Of a stretch of 64,000 nt of DNA, positions 7,224 through 16,379 are shown piece after piece (the first letter of the stretch is position 1; the number at the start of each line of letters is the position of its first letter). A program made the translations under genes and the position numbers. The notes under the pieces are model-generated. The model did not search any database, was not told the DNA's origin, and saw only the letters and a program-made list of their open reading frames with translations. The DNA comes from Spirochaetaceae bacterium (GTDB taxonomy: Bacteria > Spirochaetota > Spirochaetia > WTKD01), in the NCBI GenBank assembly GCA_011524535.1, contig WTKD01000001.1, positions 1 to 64,000 of the forward strand, written 5' to 3'.

Positions 7224-7552
7224 TGGGCAAAGCCTAATTCTTATGAAATTGTCCCAGAAATTACCGAGTAAGGTTTAGAAAAAAGTCGATGACGAATGTA
7301 GATACTGACATGTGCTGCTTTTTTTGTTTGTACAGGGCTTGTCTGCAAATATCATCATATCTGTGATTCAATTACCCGCCTAGAAAAAAATTGAAACCGC
7401 GATATTCCTTTCTTCACAATACACAAGTGATGAATGCATTATAAGAATGCATCCAATATTTTTTGAGATCATGGGGTGATCTTTTACTCTCCTCCTTCAG
7501 AGGTAAAATATTGAGTACGTCAAAATAATTGTGCTAGACTGATATAAAACAT
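7224..7552 (+). promoter_or_regulatory. carA leader region with repeats and hairpins
   Basis: No gene is seen in these 329 bp. GAATGCAT occurs twice as a direct repeat (7432-7439 and 7445-7452). A hairpin AGATCA/TGATCT at 7466-7482 runs into four T, and a second imperfect stem TTTACTCT/AGAGGTAAA at 7484-7507 follows. A possible promoter is TTGAGT (7511-7516) with TAGACT (7535-7540), 12 nt before the carA ATG. The repeats could bind a regulator sensing arginine or pyrimidine; no arginine-box match is clear. Confidence 0.4.
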
Positions 7553-8770
7553 ATGAAAAATGACTCATCTAGATTAGCCACATTGGTTTTGGAGGACGGA
7601 ACCCTATTTTCAGGGAAATCGTATGGATTTCACCCCCCTCACGTAAGTCAATTGTCGACGGATCAATGTATATGTGCTGAATTGGTATTTAATACCGCAA
7701 TGACGGGGTACGTTGAAATATTATCCGATCCCTCGTATATCCAGCAAATTGTTTTGCTAACAAGCGCCCATGTAGGAAACTATGGAGTAGATGCTCTGTG
7801 GAGCGAACGGTTATTTGAGCAAAACATCGATGAAATTATTACATCAGAGGCACTCATCGTACACAATCTTTACTCTGGACCTATCCCACAGGGACGTATG
7901 CCGCTCGATGAATTTATGAAAATAAACAAAAAGATGCTGATCGCAGATGTTGATACCCGTGCAGTCACGAGACATATCCGCTCTGAAGGATCGCAGCAAG
8001 CCACAGTTATTGGTGGGAGCCCAGAGGAAATTGAGGGAAAAATCGCCGATATCCTCACTATCATCAAACATTCTCAGCATATTACCGGAAGTCCAGTGGC
8101 AGAACAAGCAGGTATCAAAAGAAAAGAAACGATTACCCCGAAATATCCGGTTCAGACACCCGCAAGACAAGAAAATCCCAGTAGTAAAGACAAAAAAAAG
8201 GCTGCACCAGCTACTTCCGGAAAAAAAAAGAAACTGATACTTCTCGATCTTGGGGCAAAACGTTCGCTCTTACAGTTATTTAAAGAATTCGATTGTATTG
8301 CTCTCCCTTCAACCATGGGCGCAGAAGACATTTTGGAAGAATTGCCCGATGCTGTTTTGGTTTCAAATGGACCTGGAGACCCCGCAAGCTTGAAGAAAAG
8401 TATCGAATTGATACAGGAATTGATAGGGAAAACGGTATTGTTTGGTATTTGCTTGGGGCATCAATTGTTATCTTTGGCGCTTGGGGCAAAAACCTATAAA
8501 TTACCCTTTGGTCACCATGGGGCAAACCATGCAGTAAAGGATCTGAGAACAAATAGAGTTTTTGTGGTTAGTGAGAACCATGGATTTGCGGTTGATTCAT
8601 CTACATTACCAAAAGATGTGCACCCTTGGTTTACAAACACGAGTGACCAAACATTGGAAGGAATATACTCAGATGTTTACAAGGTATATTCGGTACAATT
8701 TCATCCCGAAGCCGGTCCTGGACCACACGATGCCCGCTCTGTGCTTTCCCATTTCAGAACAGTGATATAA
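7553..8770 (+). CDS. carA: carbamoyl-phosphate synthase small (glutaminase) subunit
   Basis: Hydrolyses glutamine and passes ammonia to CarB for carbamoyl phosphate, the precursor of arginine and pyrimidines. The N-terminal CarA domain (LVLEDGTLFSGKSYG, FNTAMTGYVEILSDPSY) spans residues ~10-165. The class I glutamine amidotransferase domain covers ~225-405 with the nucleophile in FGICLGHQL and the His-Glu pair in VQFHPEAGPGPHD. Between them is an unusual basic, low-complexity linker of ~35 residues (runs of KKK, PATSGKKKK), making the protein (405 residues) somewhat longer than common CarA. carB follows after 3 bp. No strong ribosome binding site precedes the ATG. Confidence 0.96.
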   Translation: MKNDSSRLATLVLEDGTLFSGKSYGFHPPHVSQLSTDQCICAELVFNTAMTGYVEILSDPSYIQQIVLLTSAHVGNYGVDALWSERLFEQNIDEIITSEALIVHNLYSGPIPQGRMPLDEFMKINKKMLIADVDTRAVTRHIRSEGSQQATVIGGSPEEIEGKIADILTIIKHSQHITGSPVAEQAGIKRKETITPKYPVQTPARQENPSSKDKKKAAPATSGKKKKLILLDLGAKRSLLQLFKEFDCIALPSTMGAEDILEELPDAVLVSNGPGDPASLKKSIELIQELIGKTVLFGICLGHQLLSLALGAKTYKLPFGHHGANHAVKDLRTNRVFVVSENHGFAVDSSTLPKDVHPWFTNTSDQTLEGIYSDVYKVYSVQFHPEAGPGPHDARSVLSHFRTVI

Positions 8771-8773
8771 CCT

Positions 8774-11700
8774 ATGCCAAAAAGAAAAGACCTAAAAAAA
8801 ATTGCCATTATTGGTTCGGGTCCTATCGTTATTGGACAGGCCTGTGAATTCGACTATTCTGGCTCTCAAGCTGCACAAGTGCTGAATGAAGAGGGGTATG
8901 AAGTTGTAATTATCAACCCTAATCCAGCCTCTTTTATGACCAGCGGGTGGTTACCTGCAACGGTGTATAGCGAGCCTCTCACGATGGATTTTTTGCACAC
9001 TATTTTTAAGAAAGAACGCCCCGATGCATTATTGGCAACCATGGGGGGGCAAACAGCCCTCAATGTATCTCTTGATCTACACAGACAGGAAATACTGGAG
9101 GAATTCGGTATTGAACTTATTGGGGCAAATCCTGAGGCCATCCACGTGGCAGAAGATAGAGGGGCATTTCGCCAATTGATGATCGATAGTGGATTTGAAG
9201 TGCCGCACGCATACTATGCAAAAACAGTCAAAGAAGCCCATGAGGCAGCTGAACGTATAGGATTCCCCTTGATTATTCGTCCCAGTTTCACATTGGGGGG
9301 ACTTGGCGGTAGAACTGTAAAAAAATCTAGTGAACTCCATGAATTCGTACGGGAAGCTCTGCATACCTCACCAAATCAGAGCCTTTTGATCGAAGAATCT
9401 CTAGACGGCTGGCGAGAATTTGAAATGGAGGTTATTCGCGACAGCAAAGACAATGCGGTAGTTGTCTGTTCCATCGAAAATGTCGATCCGATGGGAGTTC
9501 ACACCGGGGACAGCATAACGGTCGCTCCTGTACAGACCTTGTCTGATACCGAATACCAGCGTATGCGCAGCGCATCTATTGAAATTCTTAGAAGGGTAGG
9601 GGTCGATTGCGGAGGTTCTAATGTTCAATTTACATTCAATGATGATTGTTCTCGTATGCTTGTTATTGAAATGAATCCTCGTGTTTCTCGTTCTAGTGCG
9701 CTAGCAAGCAAGGCAACTGGATTTCCTATTGCAAGAATAGCAGCTCGAATAGCGGTCGGGTATACACTCGATGAAATACAGAATGAAATGACGAAAAAAA
9801 CCTATGCTTGCTTCGAACCAGCATTAGATTATTGCGTGGTTAAGGTCCCTCGATTCGATGTGGCAAAATTTGCTGATGATTCTTTTTCTCTGTCTACCGA
9901 AATGAAATCGGTTGGCGAATCCTTTGCTATAGGACGAAATTTTATCGAAGCCTTAAACAAGGCAATACGATCCAACGACGCAGGCTACGATGGGCTAACC
10001 CAGCTCTCGGACAAATTCGACGTTTTGTTTACAAAGATACAAAATAAACACCCGATGTACATACATGCGCTATATTCTCTGTGTTGTCGTCTGGGCATAT
10101 CGGCTCACAATGAACTCTCACAATTGAGTGGGGTGCATCCTTGGTTTTTGCACGCCATAGGAGAGCAGGCAACCTTGCTTGAAAATCTTACAAAGAAACC
10201 TTTGTCAAAAGAATTATTGTATGCAGCGAAGAGATATGGAATATCAGATGCGGTGATAGCCTCTACTTGTGAGATGGAAGAACCCGAGGTATTCCTCCAG
10301 CGTAAAAAACAGGGCTTGCACGCATCGTATTATGTGATTGACACATGTGCAGGAGAATTCGAAGCTACAACCCCGTATTATTACGGCACGATTGGTGAAC
10401 ACACCGAAAACGCCCCTTTGTCCGAACAATCGGTCGTCATACTGGGCAGTGGTCCAAACAGAATTGGTCAGGGATTGGAATTCGATACCAGTTGTTCCTT
10501 GGCTGCGCTTTCTTTAAGAAAACACAATACTCCCGTTATTCTTATTAACAACAATCCTGAAACCGTATCCACTGATTTCAACATCGCCGATAGATTGTAT
10601 ATTGCTTCGATAGACCTTGAGGAAATACGGGAAGTATTGCTTCAAGAGCCTTGTCGGGGGGTTATTGTTCAGTTGGGCGGTCAGGCCGCTTTGAATATGG
10701 CCCCGGCGATTGAATCTTTAGGCATCCCCATTCTGGGAACTTCTACTGCGGATATCGCACGTAGCGAAGACAGAGCGAGTTTTAGAGCCTTGCTGGATTC
10801 ACTGTTCTTGCATCAGCCAAAAAATAGTGTTGTGATGGACGTGGTCGATTTGGTTGATCATGCCAAAGCTATTGGATTTCCGGTCTTGCTCCGACCTTCT
10901 TTTGTACTTGGTGGGCGTGCCATGCGTATCGCATATACAGAGCTTGAACTACATTCCTATGTAAACGAAGATATTACGGTTTCTACCACATCACCTCTAT
11001 TGATCGAACAATACCTCGAACATGCGGAGGAAATAGACATTGATGTTGTCTCGGATGGTGAAAATGTATACATTGCCGGAATCTTGCAGCATATAGAGCC
11101 AGCCGGGATTCATTCTGGTGATTCTGCGTGCACGATGCCTCCCTATGATATGCCGGAAGATACGCTCAATGAATTAATTCGTGTCACCGCGTTGTTGGTG
11201 CGTTCTTTGTCGATAAAAGGGTTTTGCAATATACAATGTGCCGTACAAGACGGAAAGGTATACGTAATCGAAATAAACCCACGCGCCTCACGTACCGTTC
11301 CATATATTTCTACTGTGACAGGCGTACCCTTGGTTGAATTGGCGAGCAGGGTGTGGCTTGGTGAATCGCTTGCGGATACGCCGTATATAGGTAGTGATGG
11401 CATTGGAGTGGGGAAATCTCGTTTTGCTTCAACCGTAAAGGAAGCTGTGTTCAGTTTTTCCAGATTTCGATGGATAGACCCAGTCTTAGGGCCCGAAATG
11501 AGGTCAACGGGCGAATCGATAGGCATAGGAGATTCATTTGGAGAAGCTTTTGCAAAGGCTAGCATGTCCGCCGGAACGCATCTTCCGATTTCTGGACGGG
11601 CATTCCTCTCTATTGGTGAGGATATGTTTTCTGCGGTATTTCCTTCATTGGTAAAACTTCACCAACTCGGGTTTTCCATATCCACTGGGCGAACCTTGGC

Positions 11701-11980
11701 CCAGATGTTGTTAGAAAAGGGAATGCTTGTAGATGTTATGTTCTCATCAGAAGAAAGCAAACCAAACGTGCTAGACTACATACAGCATGATCGAATACAA
11801 CTCGTGGTAAACCTACCTATTCCCATGAAGGAGCACCGAGATTCGGTAATATCACGAGAAGCTTTGCGCCACGGAATCCCTTATATTACTACGGCAAAAG
11901 GATTTGCTGCGGCTGTGGAAGCGATCACATACCTCCAGTCAAAGGATAAATCTGTAAAAGCAATAGCTGGAGTTTCCTAA
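8774..11980 (+). CDS. carB: carbamoyl-phosphate synthase large subunit
   Basis: Makes carbamoyl phosphate from bicarbonate, ammonia and two ATP, in complex with CarA. At 1068 residues it has full length. The two homologous synthetase halves are visible: IGSGPIVIGQACEFDYSG near the N-terminus and LGSGPNRIGQGLEFD near residue 560, each followed by an ATP-grasp domain (PSFTLGGLGGR and PSFVLGGRAM; IEMNPRVSRSSALASKATG and IEINPRASRTVPY). The last ~130 residues form an MGS-like allosteric domain (STGRTLAQMLLEKG, VVNLPIP). It lies 3 bp after carA and ends facing cimA. Confidence 0.97.
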   Translation: MPKRKDLKKIAIIGSGPIVIGQACEFDYSGSQAAQVLNEEGYEVVIINPNPASFMTSGWLPATVYSEPLTMDFLHTIFKKERPDALLATMGGQTALNVSLDLHRQEILEEFGIELIGANPEAIHVAEDRGAFRQLMIDSGFEVPHAYYAKTVKEAHEAAERIGFPLIIRPSFTLGGLGGRTVKKSSELHEFVREALHTSPNQSLLIEESLDGWREFEMEVIRDSKDNAVVVCSIENVDPMGVHTGDSITVAPVQTLSDTEYQRMRSASIEILRRVGVDCGGSNVQFTFNDDCSRMLVIEMNPRVSRSSALASKATGFPIARIAARIAVGYTLDEIQNEMTKKTYACFEPALDYCVVKVPRFDVAKFADDSFSLSTEMKSVGESFAIGRNFIEALNKAIRSNDAGYDGLTQLSDKFDVLFTKIQNKHPMYIHALYSLCCRLGISAHNELSQLSGVHPWFLHAIGEQATLLENLTKKPLSKELLYAAKRYGISDAVIASTCEMEEPEVFLQRKKQGLHASYYVIDTCAGEFEATTPYYYGTIGEHTENAPLSEQSVVILGSGPNRIGQGLEFDTSCSLAALSLRKHNTPVILINNNPETVSTDFNIADRLYIASIDLEEIREVLLQEPCRGVIVQLGGQAALNMAPAIESLGIPILGTSTADIARSEDRASFRALLDSLFLHQPKNSVVMDVVDLVDHAKAIGFPVLLRPSFVLGGRAMRIAYTELELHSYVNEDITVSTTSPLLIEQYLEHAEEIDIDVVSDGENVYIAGILQHIEPAGIHSGDSACTMPPYDMPEDTLNELIRVTALLVRSLSIKGFCNIQCAVQDGKVYVIEINPRASRTVPYISTVTGVPLVELASRVWLGESLADTPYIGSDGIGVGKSRFASTVKEAVFSFSRFRWIDPVLGPEMRSTGESIGIGDSFGEAFAKASMSAGTHLPISGRAFLSIGEDMFSAVFPSLVKLHQLGFSISTGRTLAQMLLEKGMLVDVMFSSEESKPNVLDYIQHDRIQLVVNLPIPMKEHRDSVISREALRHGIPYITTAKGFAAAVEAITYLQSKDKSVKAIAGVS

Positions 11981-12019
11981 CTCTGGTAGGTGTGCAATAC
12001 ATTCAACTGACAAAAAATA

Positions 12020-13582
12020 TTACAACAGCACGTTGAAATAATAATCATATGAATCAACCAAGGCCATATACGATGCTTCAATGACGTTCTGGTGTACGCC
12101 TATCGTATTCCAGGACTGTTTATGGTCGCTTGCTGTAACAAATACCCTGACCTTTGCTTCGGTCGAGTGCTCCCCGTCTATCACACGGACACGATAATCC
12201 GTTAGTGAAATGTTTTTCAAAAAGGGAAAATGCTCCTCGAGCGCATTTCTAAAGGTTTTATCAAGAGTTTCTACCGGACCAACTCCGTTGGCTCCTCCCA
12301 TAACCTCCGAATCGGAGATATTGAGATAGATACGTGCGAATGTTTTGCCGGTGGTTCCCTTGGTTTTGAATGATTCTATATGATAATGTTTCAACTGGTG
12401 AAAGGATTTATATTTCTTCAATGTTCGTAGAATCAATAATTCAAACGAAGCCTCTGCTGCTTCGAAAGAAAACCCATCGGCCTCTTTCATGACCAATAGG
12501 TCAATAAGTTCTTTTACCTCGGGAGATTTTTTATCGAATGTTCCGTATTGTTCTAATCGAGCAATGATTGTAGATTTCCCCGCTAGTTCTGAAAGCAACA
12601 CATGTCGTTCATTGCCTACAACGGATGCATCGATATGCTCCATTCGATGGGCTGATTTTACGATGACATCGGCGTGTTGTCCTGCTTTATGACTAAACGC
12701 TGCTTCGCCTACGTAGGGTAGCCGTTTGTTATGAATTACATTCGCTTTTTCTGCAACAAATCTCGATAGACTGGTTAATTTGTTTATGTAATCACCCGAA
12801 TGGGGTACATATTCTGTCTTTAGCGAGAAACTTGGAATTAACGTACATAAATCTGCATTACCGCAGCGTTCTCCCCACCCGTTGAGGGTTCCTTGCACGT
12901 GCGAAGCTCCTGCCAAGACGGCTTCAATGCTATTTGCCTCGGCGGTTCCCGCATCATTATGGAAATGCCCTCCAAGAGGGGCCAATTCTTTCAAGGGTAG
13001 TTGGAGAATCATGTCTCGTACCATATGCGAGAGCATACCTCCATTGGTGTCACAAATGACTACACGATCTGCCCCTGCTTCAGAAGCAACAAGCAATACC
13101 TTTAGGGCATATGATTTATCATTGAGAAATCCTTCAAAGAAATGTTCCGCGTCAAAAACAACCTCTCGCCCTTCACTTTTTAGAAAACGTATAGTGTCTG
13201 CAATCATGTTTAGGTTTTCATCGAGAGAAGTATTGAGCACTTCTTCCACGTGAGCGGTCCAACTTTTTCCTACAATGGTTACAACCGGTGTCTGTGTTTC
13301 AAGCAAGCTGCGAATTTGTTCGTCCTTTTCAGCGGCTATATGTGGTTTTCTGGTGCTACCGAATGAGGCAATGCGCGCATGTTTCCAGGACATCGAGGAT
13401 GCTCTTTCAAAAAAGGCATGATCTTTTGGATTAGAGAAGGGAAATCCACCTTCTATATAATCCACATGTATTTTGTCGAGTTCGACCGCTATGTCAATCT
13501 TGTCGTCTATAGAGAAGTTTATGTCTACCCCTTGGCATCCATCCCGTAGAGTCGTATCGTATATTTCTAACCTATGTTTCAT
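12020..13582 (-). CDS. cimA: citramalate synthase
   Basis: Condenses pyruvate and acetyl-CoA to (R)-citramalate, the first step of the threonine-independent route to 2-oxobutyrate and isoleucine. The 520-residue sequence starts LEIYDTTLRDGCQGVDINFS and continues with YIEGGFPFSNPKD, which marks the CimA/LeuA2 branch rather than isopropylmalate synthase; metal-binding HFHNDAG and the C-terminal LeuA dimer/allosteric domain (MGGANGVGPVETLDKTFRNA) are present. ATG at 13582 has AAGGA about 8 nt upstream. It lies 30 bp behind leuA on the same strand, so the two probably form an operon using shared downstream enzymes encoded elsewhere. Confidence 0.93.
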   Translation of the reverse strand: MKHRLEIYDTTLRDGCQGVDINFSIDDKIDIAVELDKIHVDYIEGGFPFSNPKDHAFFERASSMSWKHARIASFGSTRKPHIAAEKDEQIRSLLETQTPVVTIVGKSWTAHVEEVLNTSLDENLNMIADTIRFLKSEGREVVFDAEHFFEGFLNDKSYALKVLLVASEAGADRVVICDTNGGMLSHMVRDMILQLPLKELAPLGGHFHNDAGTAEANSIEAVLAGASHVQGTLNGWGERCGNADLCTLIPSFSLKTEYVPHSGDYINKLTSLSRFVAEKANVIHNKRLPYVGEAAFSHKAGQHADVIVKSAHRMEHIDASVVGNERHVLLSELAGKSTIIARLEQYGTFDKKSPEVKELIDLLVMKEADGFSFEAAEASFELLILRTLKKYKSFHQLKHYHIESFKTKGTTGKTFARIYLNISDSEVMGGANGVGPVETLDKTFRNALEEHFPFLKNISLTDYRVRVIDGEHSTEAKVRVFVTASDHKQSWNTIGVHQNVIEASYMALVDSYDYYFNVLL

Positions 13583-13612
13583 ATGAGTATCCTTGTTATG
13601 GTATATTCCGAA

Positions 13613-15118
13613 TTACGATAAAAGCATACTGTGGCTGATGGCATTGAGGTAGGCAATTGCACTTGCTTCAACAATATCCGTTGATGATCCTCTTCCTGCG
13701 CTGTGTTTGTCTTCGAGTGCAATCACGACTGAAACTTCACCCACTGAATTTTTACCCGGTGTTATGGACTGTATATCAAAATCCACAAGCTTGGAACGTA
13801 TCGCCAAGGCTTCCTCTATTGCGCGCAATGCTGCATCTACTGGACCGTCACCGGTAGCTGTACCCTTATGTATCTCTGATTGTGATTTTACGCTTACAGA
13901 AGCAACCGCTAAGCTGCCCGTTTTTATGGTAAGATCGAGTGATTCAAGTTCGAACATAGCTGCATCGGCTCCAACACTTGTACTGAGCAAAGAATAGATG
14001 TCTTCATCAAAGATTTCTTTCTTTTTGTCGGCTAATTGGGTAAAATTTTCGTAGAGCACTTCAAATTTTTCATCGGCTATTTTTATTTCCAGCTGTTCCA
14101 ATCTATGTTTGAGTCCATGCCTTCCAGAATGGCGGCCAAGGACAATTTTGCTATCGCTACGACCAACCGTTTTTGGAGTCATTATTTCATATGTTTCACG
14201 GTGCTTGAGCATACCATCTTGATGAATTCCAGCTTCGTGAGCAAAAGCATTTTCGCCGACTATGGCCTTATTTCTCGCTATTGGAAACCCAATAATGCTG
14301 GAAAGTAATCTGGATGTTGGATAGAGATACTGAGTTCGTATATTGGTAGATTTTTTTAGAGTGTCTTTCCGGACATACAGAGACATGACAACCTCTTCGA
14401 GGGCGGTATTTCCGGCACGCTCTCCGATTCCATTGATGGTTACTTCTACTTGTCTTGCTCCTGCTTCGATTCCACTGAGTGAATTTGCCACGGCAAGACC
14501 TAAATCATCATGGCAATGCGTAGAGATGATGGTGTTATCCAAACCGGGTACACGTTCCTTGAGCATAGTAATAATATCTATATACTCACTGGGGACTGTG
14601 TAACCCACGGTGTCGGGTATGTTGATGATAGTGGCTCCCGCTTTTACTGCGGTGTCTACCGCGCGGCACAAGAATTCGCGATCGGTTCTCGTAGCATCCT
14701 CTGCAGAAAATTCAACTTCTGGCACCAAATTACGGGCATAAGTTACCGAATGGGTAATGCCCTCCAGCACTTCGGCTTCGGTTTTGTTCAATTTGTATTT
14801 CATGTGTATTGGAGATGTTCCAATAAACGTATGAATTCTTGGATTTTTTGCCTTTTTTATAGCCTCGTACGCTGTATCTATATCTTTTTCAACAGCTCTG
14901 GCTAGAGCAGCGATGGTTGATTGCTGTATTGTTTCTGAAATCTTTTTACATGCATCAAATTGATGTGGAGATGATATAGGAAATCCTGCTTCGATGATAT
15001 CAACGCCGAGGGTTTCAAGTTGTACAGCAATTTCGAGTTTTTGACTTAAACTCATAGAAGCGCCTGGAGATTGTTCTCCATCTCTCAAAGTTGTGTCAAA
15101 TATATGTACATGTTCCAT
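13613..15118 (-). CDS. leuA: 2-isopropylmalate synthase
   Basis: First committed enzyme of leucine synthesis: 2-oxoisovalerate plus acetyl-CoA to 2-isopropylmalate. The N-terminal HMGL-like barrel shows FDTTLRDGEQSPGASM, the metal site THCHDDLGLAVANS and GIGERAGN; HEAGIHQDG follows in the linker. The C-terminal regulatory domain is present (GDGPVDAALRAIEEA, GRGSSTDIVEASA), so leucine feedback is expected. Length of 501 is normal. No transcription attenuator or T-box is visible in the short upstream gap; the gene 15216 starts in the opposite direction nearby. Confidence 0.96.
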   Translation of the reverse strand: MEHVHIFDTTLRDGEQSPGASMSLSQKLEIAVQLETLGVDIIEAGFPISSPHQFDACKKISETIQQSTIAALARAVEKDIDTAYEAIKKAKNPRIHTFIGTSPIHMKYKLNKTEAEVLEGITHSVTYARNLVPEVEFSAEDATRTDREFLCRAVDTAVKAGATIINIPDTVGYTVPSEYIDIITMLKERVPGLDNTIISTHCHDDLGLAVANSLSGIEAGARQVEVTINGIGERAGNTALEEVVMSLYVRKDTLKKSTNIRTQYLYPTSRLLSSIIGFPIARNKAIVGENAFAHEAGIHQDGMLKHRETYEIMTPKTVGRSDSKIVLGRHSGRHGLKHRLEQLEIKIADEKFEVLYENFTQLADKKKEIFDEDIYSLLSTSVGADAAMFELESLDLTIKTGSLAVASVSVKSQSEIHKGTATGDGPVDAALRAIEEALAIRSKLVDFDIQSITPGKNSVGEVSVVIALEDKHSAGRGSSTDIVEASAIAYLNAISHSMLLS

Positions 15119-15215
15119 AACTTTTTTTCCTTTTCAGATGTATGCTTTGTTTTTAGCAGATACTCTAGTATTATATGTTGTGGAGCTTCTATTCAGCAAG
15201 GATGAACGGGTAACC

Positions 15216-16376
15216 GTGACGCGATGGGTATTGCTAGTCATCGTGCTGTGTGCCGCTGTGCTTGGGTGTTCTGGAGGACAAACCAATGAAGTACAGAAGA
15301 CAGATCTCTTTTCCTTGGGGTATGGAAAACAAGAACATCTTCTAGATTTATATTCTGACAATCCATTGGTTTTTGGGACCCAATTTTCTGTTCATTACAG
15401 AAATGGATTCTTTTATTTGGCCAATGCAGCATCGCCAAAGGTAATGGTGTTTAGTTCGTATGGGGATCTATTGCAATTATACTACAATCCAGAAACCTCT
15501 GTTCCACCCGTGTCATTACAACAGATAGATAGTTCACGTAGAACCACAAAGTTTGCGGTGCCGATTGATGCAAGCGTGGTTGGAGAACTTACGGTTCTTG
15601 AAAACAATACCTTGGTTGTAGTTGAAGGAGTTGCTCCACAGCGAGTGGTCACCGATGCTAAGAGAGGCATTAGATTGGGCTATCAACTGAAACTTTTTTC
15701 TGTAGATGGTGATATAATCCAAACACTTGGACAAGAGGGCTCTGGTGGAACTCCTTTTCCCCATATTGAGGGTATATTTTCTCTCGAAAATAATGGCATT
15801 GCGGTGATTGCGAATTTCGTGGAGGAATTCCGTATATATATTTTTGATGAATCGTTTGGTTTGGAGTATGAAATCCTTATTCCGATCGATGAGCTTCCTG
15901 TTCCATTTTCTGACAATGTTATCCCCGAATTAGCCCATATTGCACCCAACCACGAAGGAGATAAACTGTATCTACAAGTTCACTATTATCAAAAATTGCT
16001 CAATGAAAATAGAGACACGATATACGCGATAGAATATAGAGATTCATCTTTGTTAGAGATTTCACTTGCGAGCCAAACGTACACAAAGGAGATCGAAATT
16101 GATATCGATAATTCGGAACAAGGTCTCGCAGAGTTTGTTGGAATCTCAGCAGACAAAAAATTGTATTTTATTAGATATTTGGGTGCCGAAGAAATAGAAA
16201 TCATAGTCATGGACATCTCTGGGCGAGTACGAACCCGCAGCATCGAAAATATTGGAAATATAATTGGATTATATACTCATATTACGCTAGAAAATGATAT
16301 AGCTGCTCTGGTACTTCGCGATCAAGAAGCAGAGGTATTGCTATGGGGTCTCGGAGATTTATTGACAGAGGATTGA
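15216..16376 (+). CDS. lipoprotein, probable 6-bladed beta-propeller
   Basis: The frame is open from 15093, but GTG at 15216 fits best: it gives a compact lipoprotein signal (TRWVLLVIVL then a lipobox ending VLGC), and a possible promoter (TTGTTT, 16 bp, TATTAT at about 15170-15176) lies inside the longer frame. The mature ~370 residues show repeated blade-like stretches (FYLANAASPKVMVFSSYGDL, KLFSVDGDIIQTLG, IYIFDES) typical of NHL/6-bladed propellers seen in spirochaetal lipoproteins. It sits 3 bp upstream of nnr and divergent from leuA. The partner or ligand is unknown. ATG at 15138 is an alternative start. Confidence 0.72.
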   Translation: MTRWVLLVIVLCAAVLGCSGGQTNEVQKTDLFSLGYGKQEHLLDLYSDNPLVFGTQFSVHYRNGFFYLANAASPKVMVFSSYGDLLQLYYNPETSVPPVSLQQIDSSRRTTKFAVPIDASVVGELTVLENNTLVVVEGVAPQRVVTDAKRGIRLGYQLKLFSVDGDIIQTLGQEGSGGTPFPHIEGIFSLENNGIAVIANFVEEFRIYIFDESFGLEYEILIPIDELPVPFSDNVIPELAHIAPNHEGDKLYLQVHYYQKLLNENRDTIYAIEYRDSSLLEISLASQTYTKEIEIDIDNSEQGLAEFVGISADKKLYFIRYLGAEEIEIIVMDISGRVRTRSIENIGNIIGLYTHITLENDIAALVLRDQEAEVLLWGLGDLLTED

Positions 16377-16379
16377 ACT

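Noticed and set aside
15093-15215. N-terminal extension of the beta-propeller lipoprotein
   Set aside because: It overlaps leuA and a likely promoter; the lipoprotein signal starts properly at GTG 15216.
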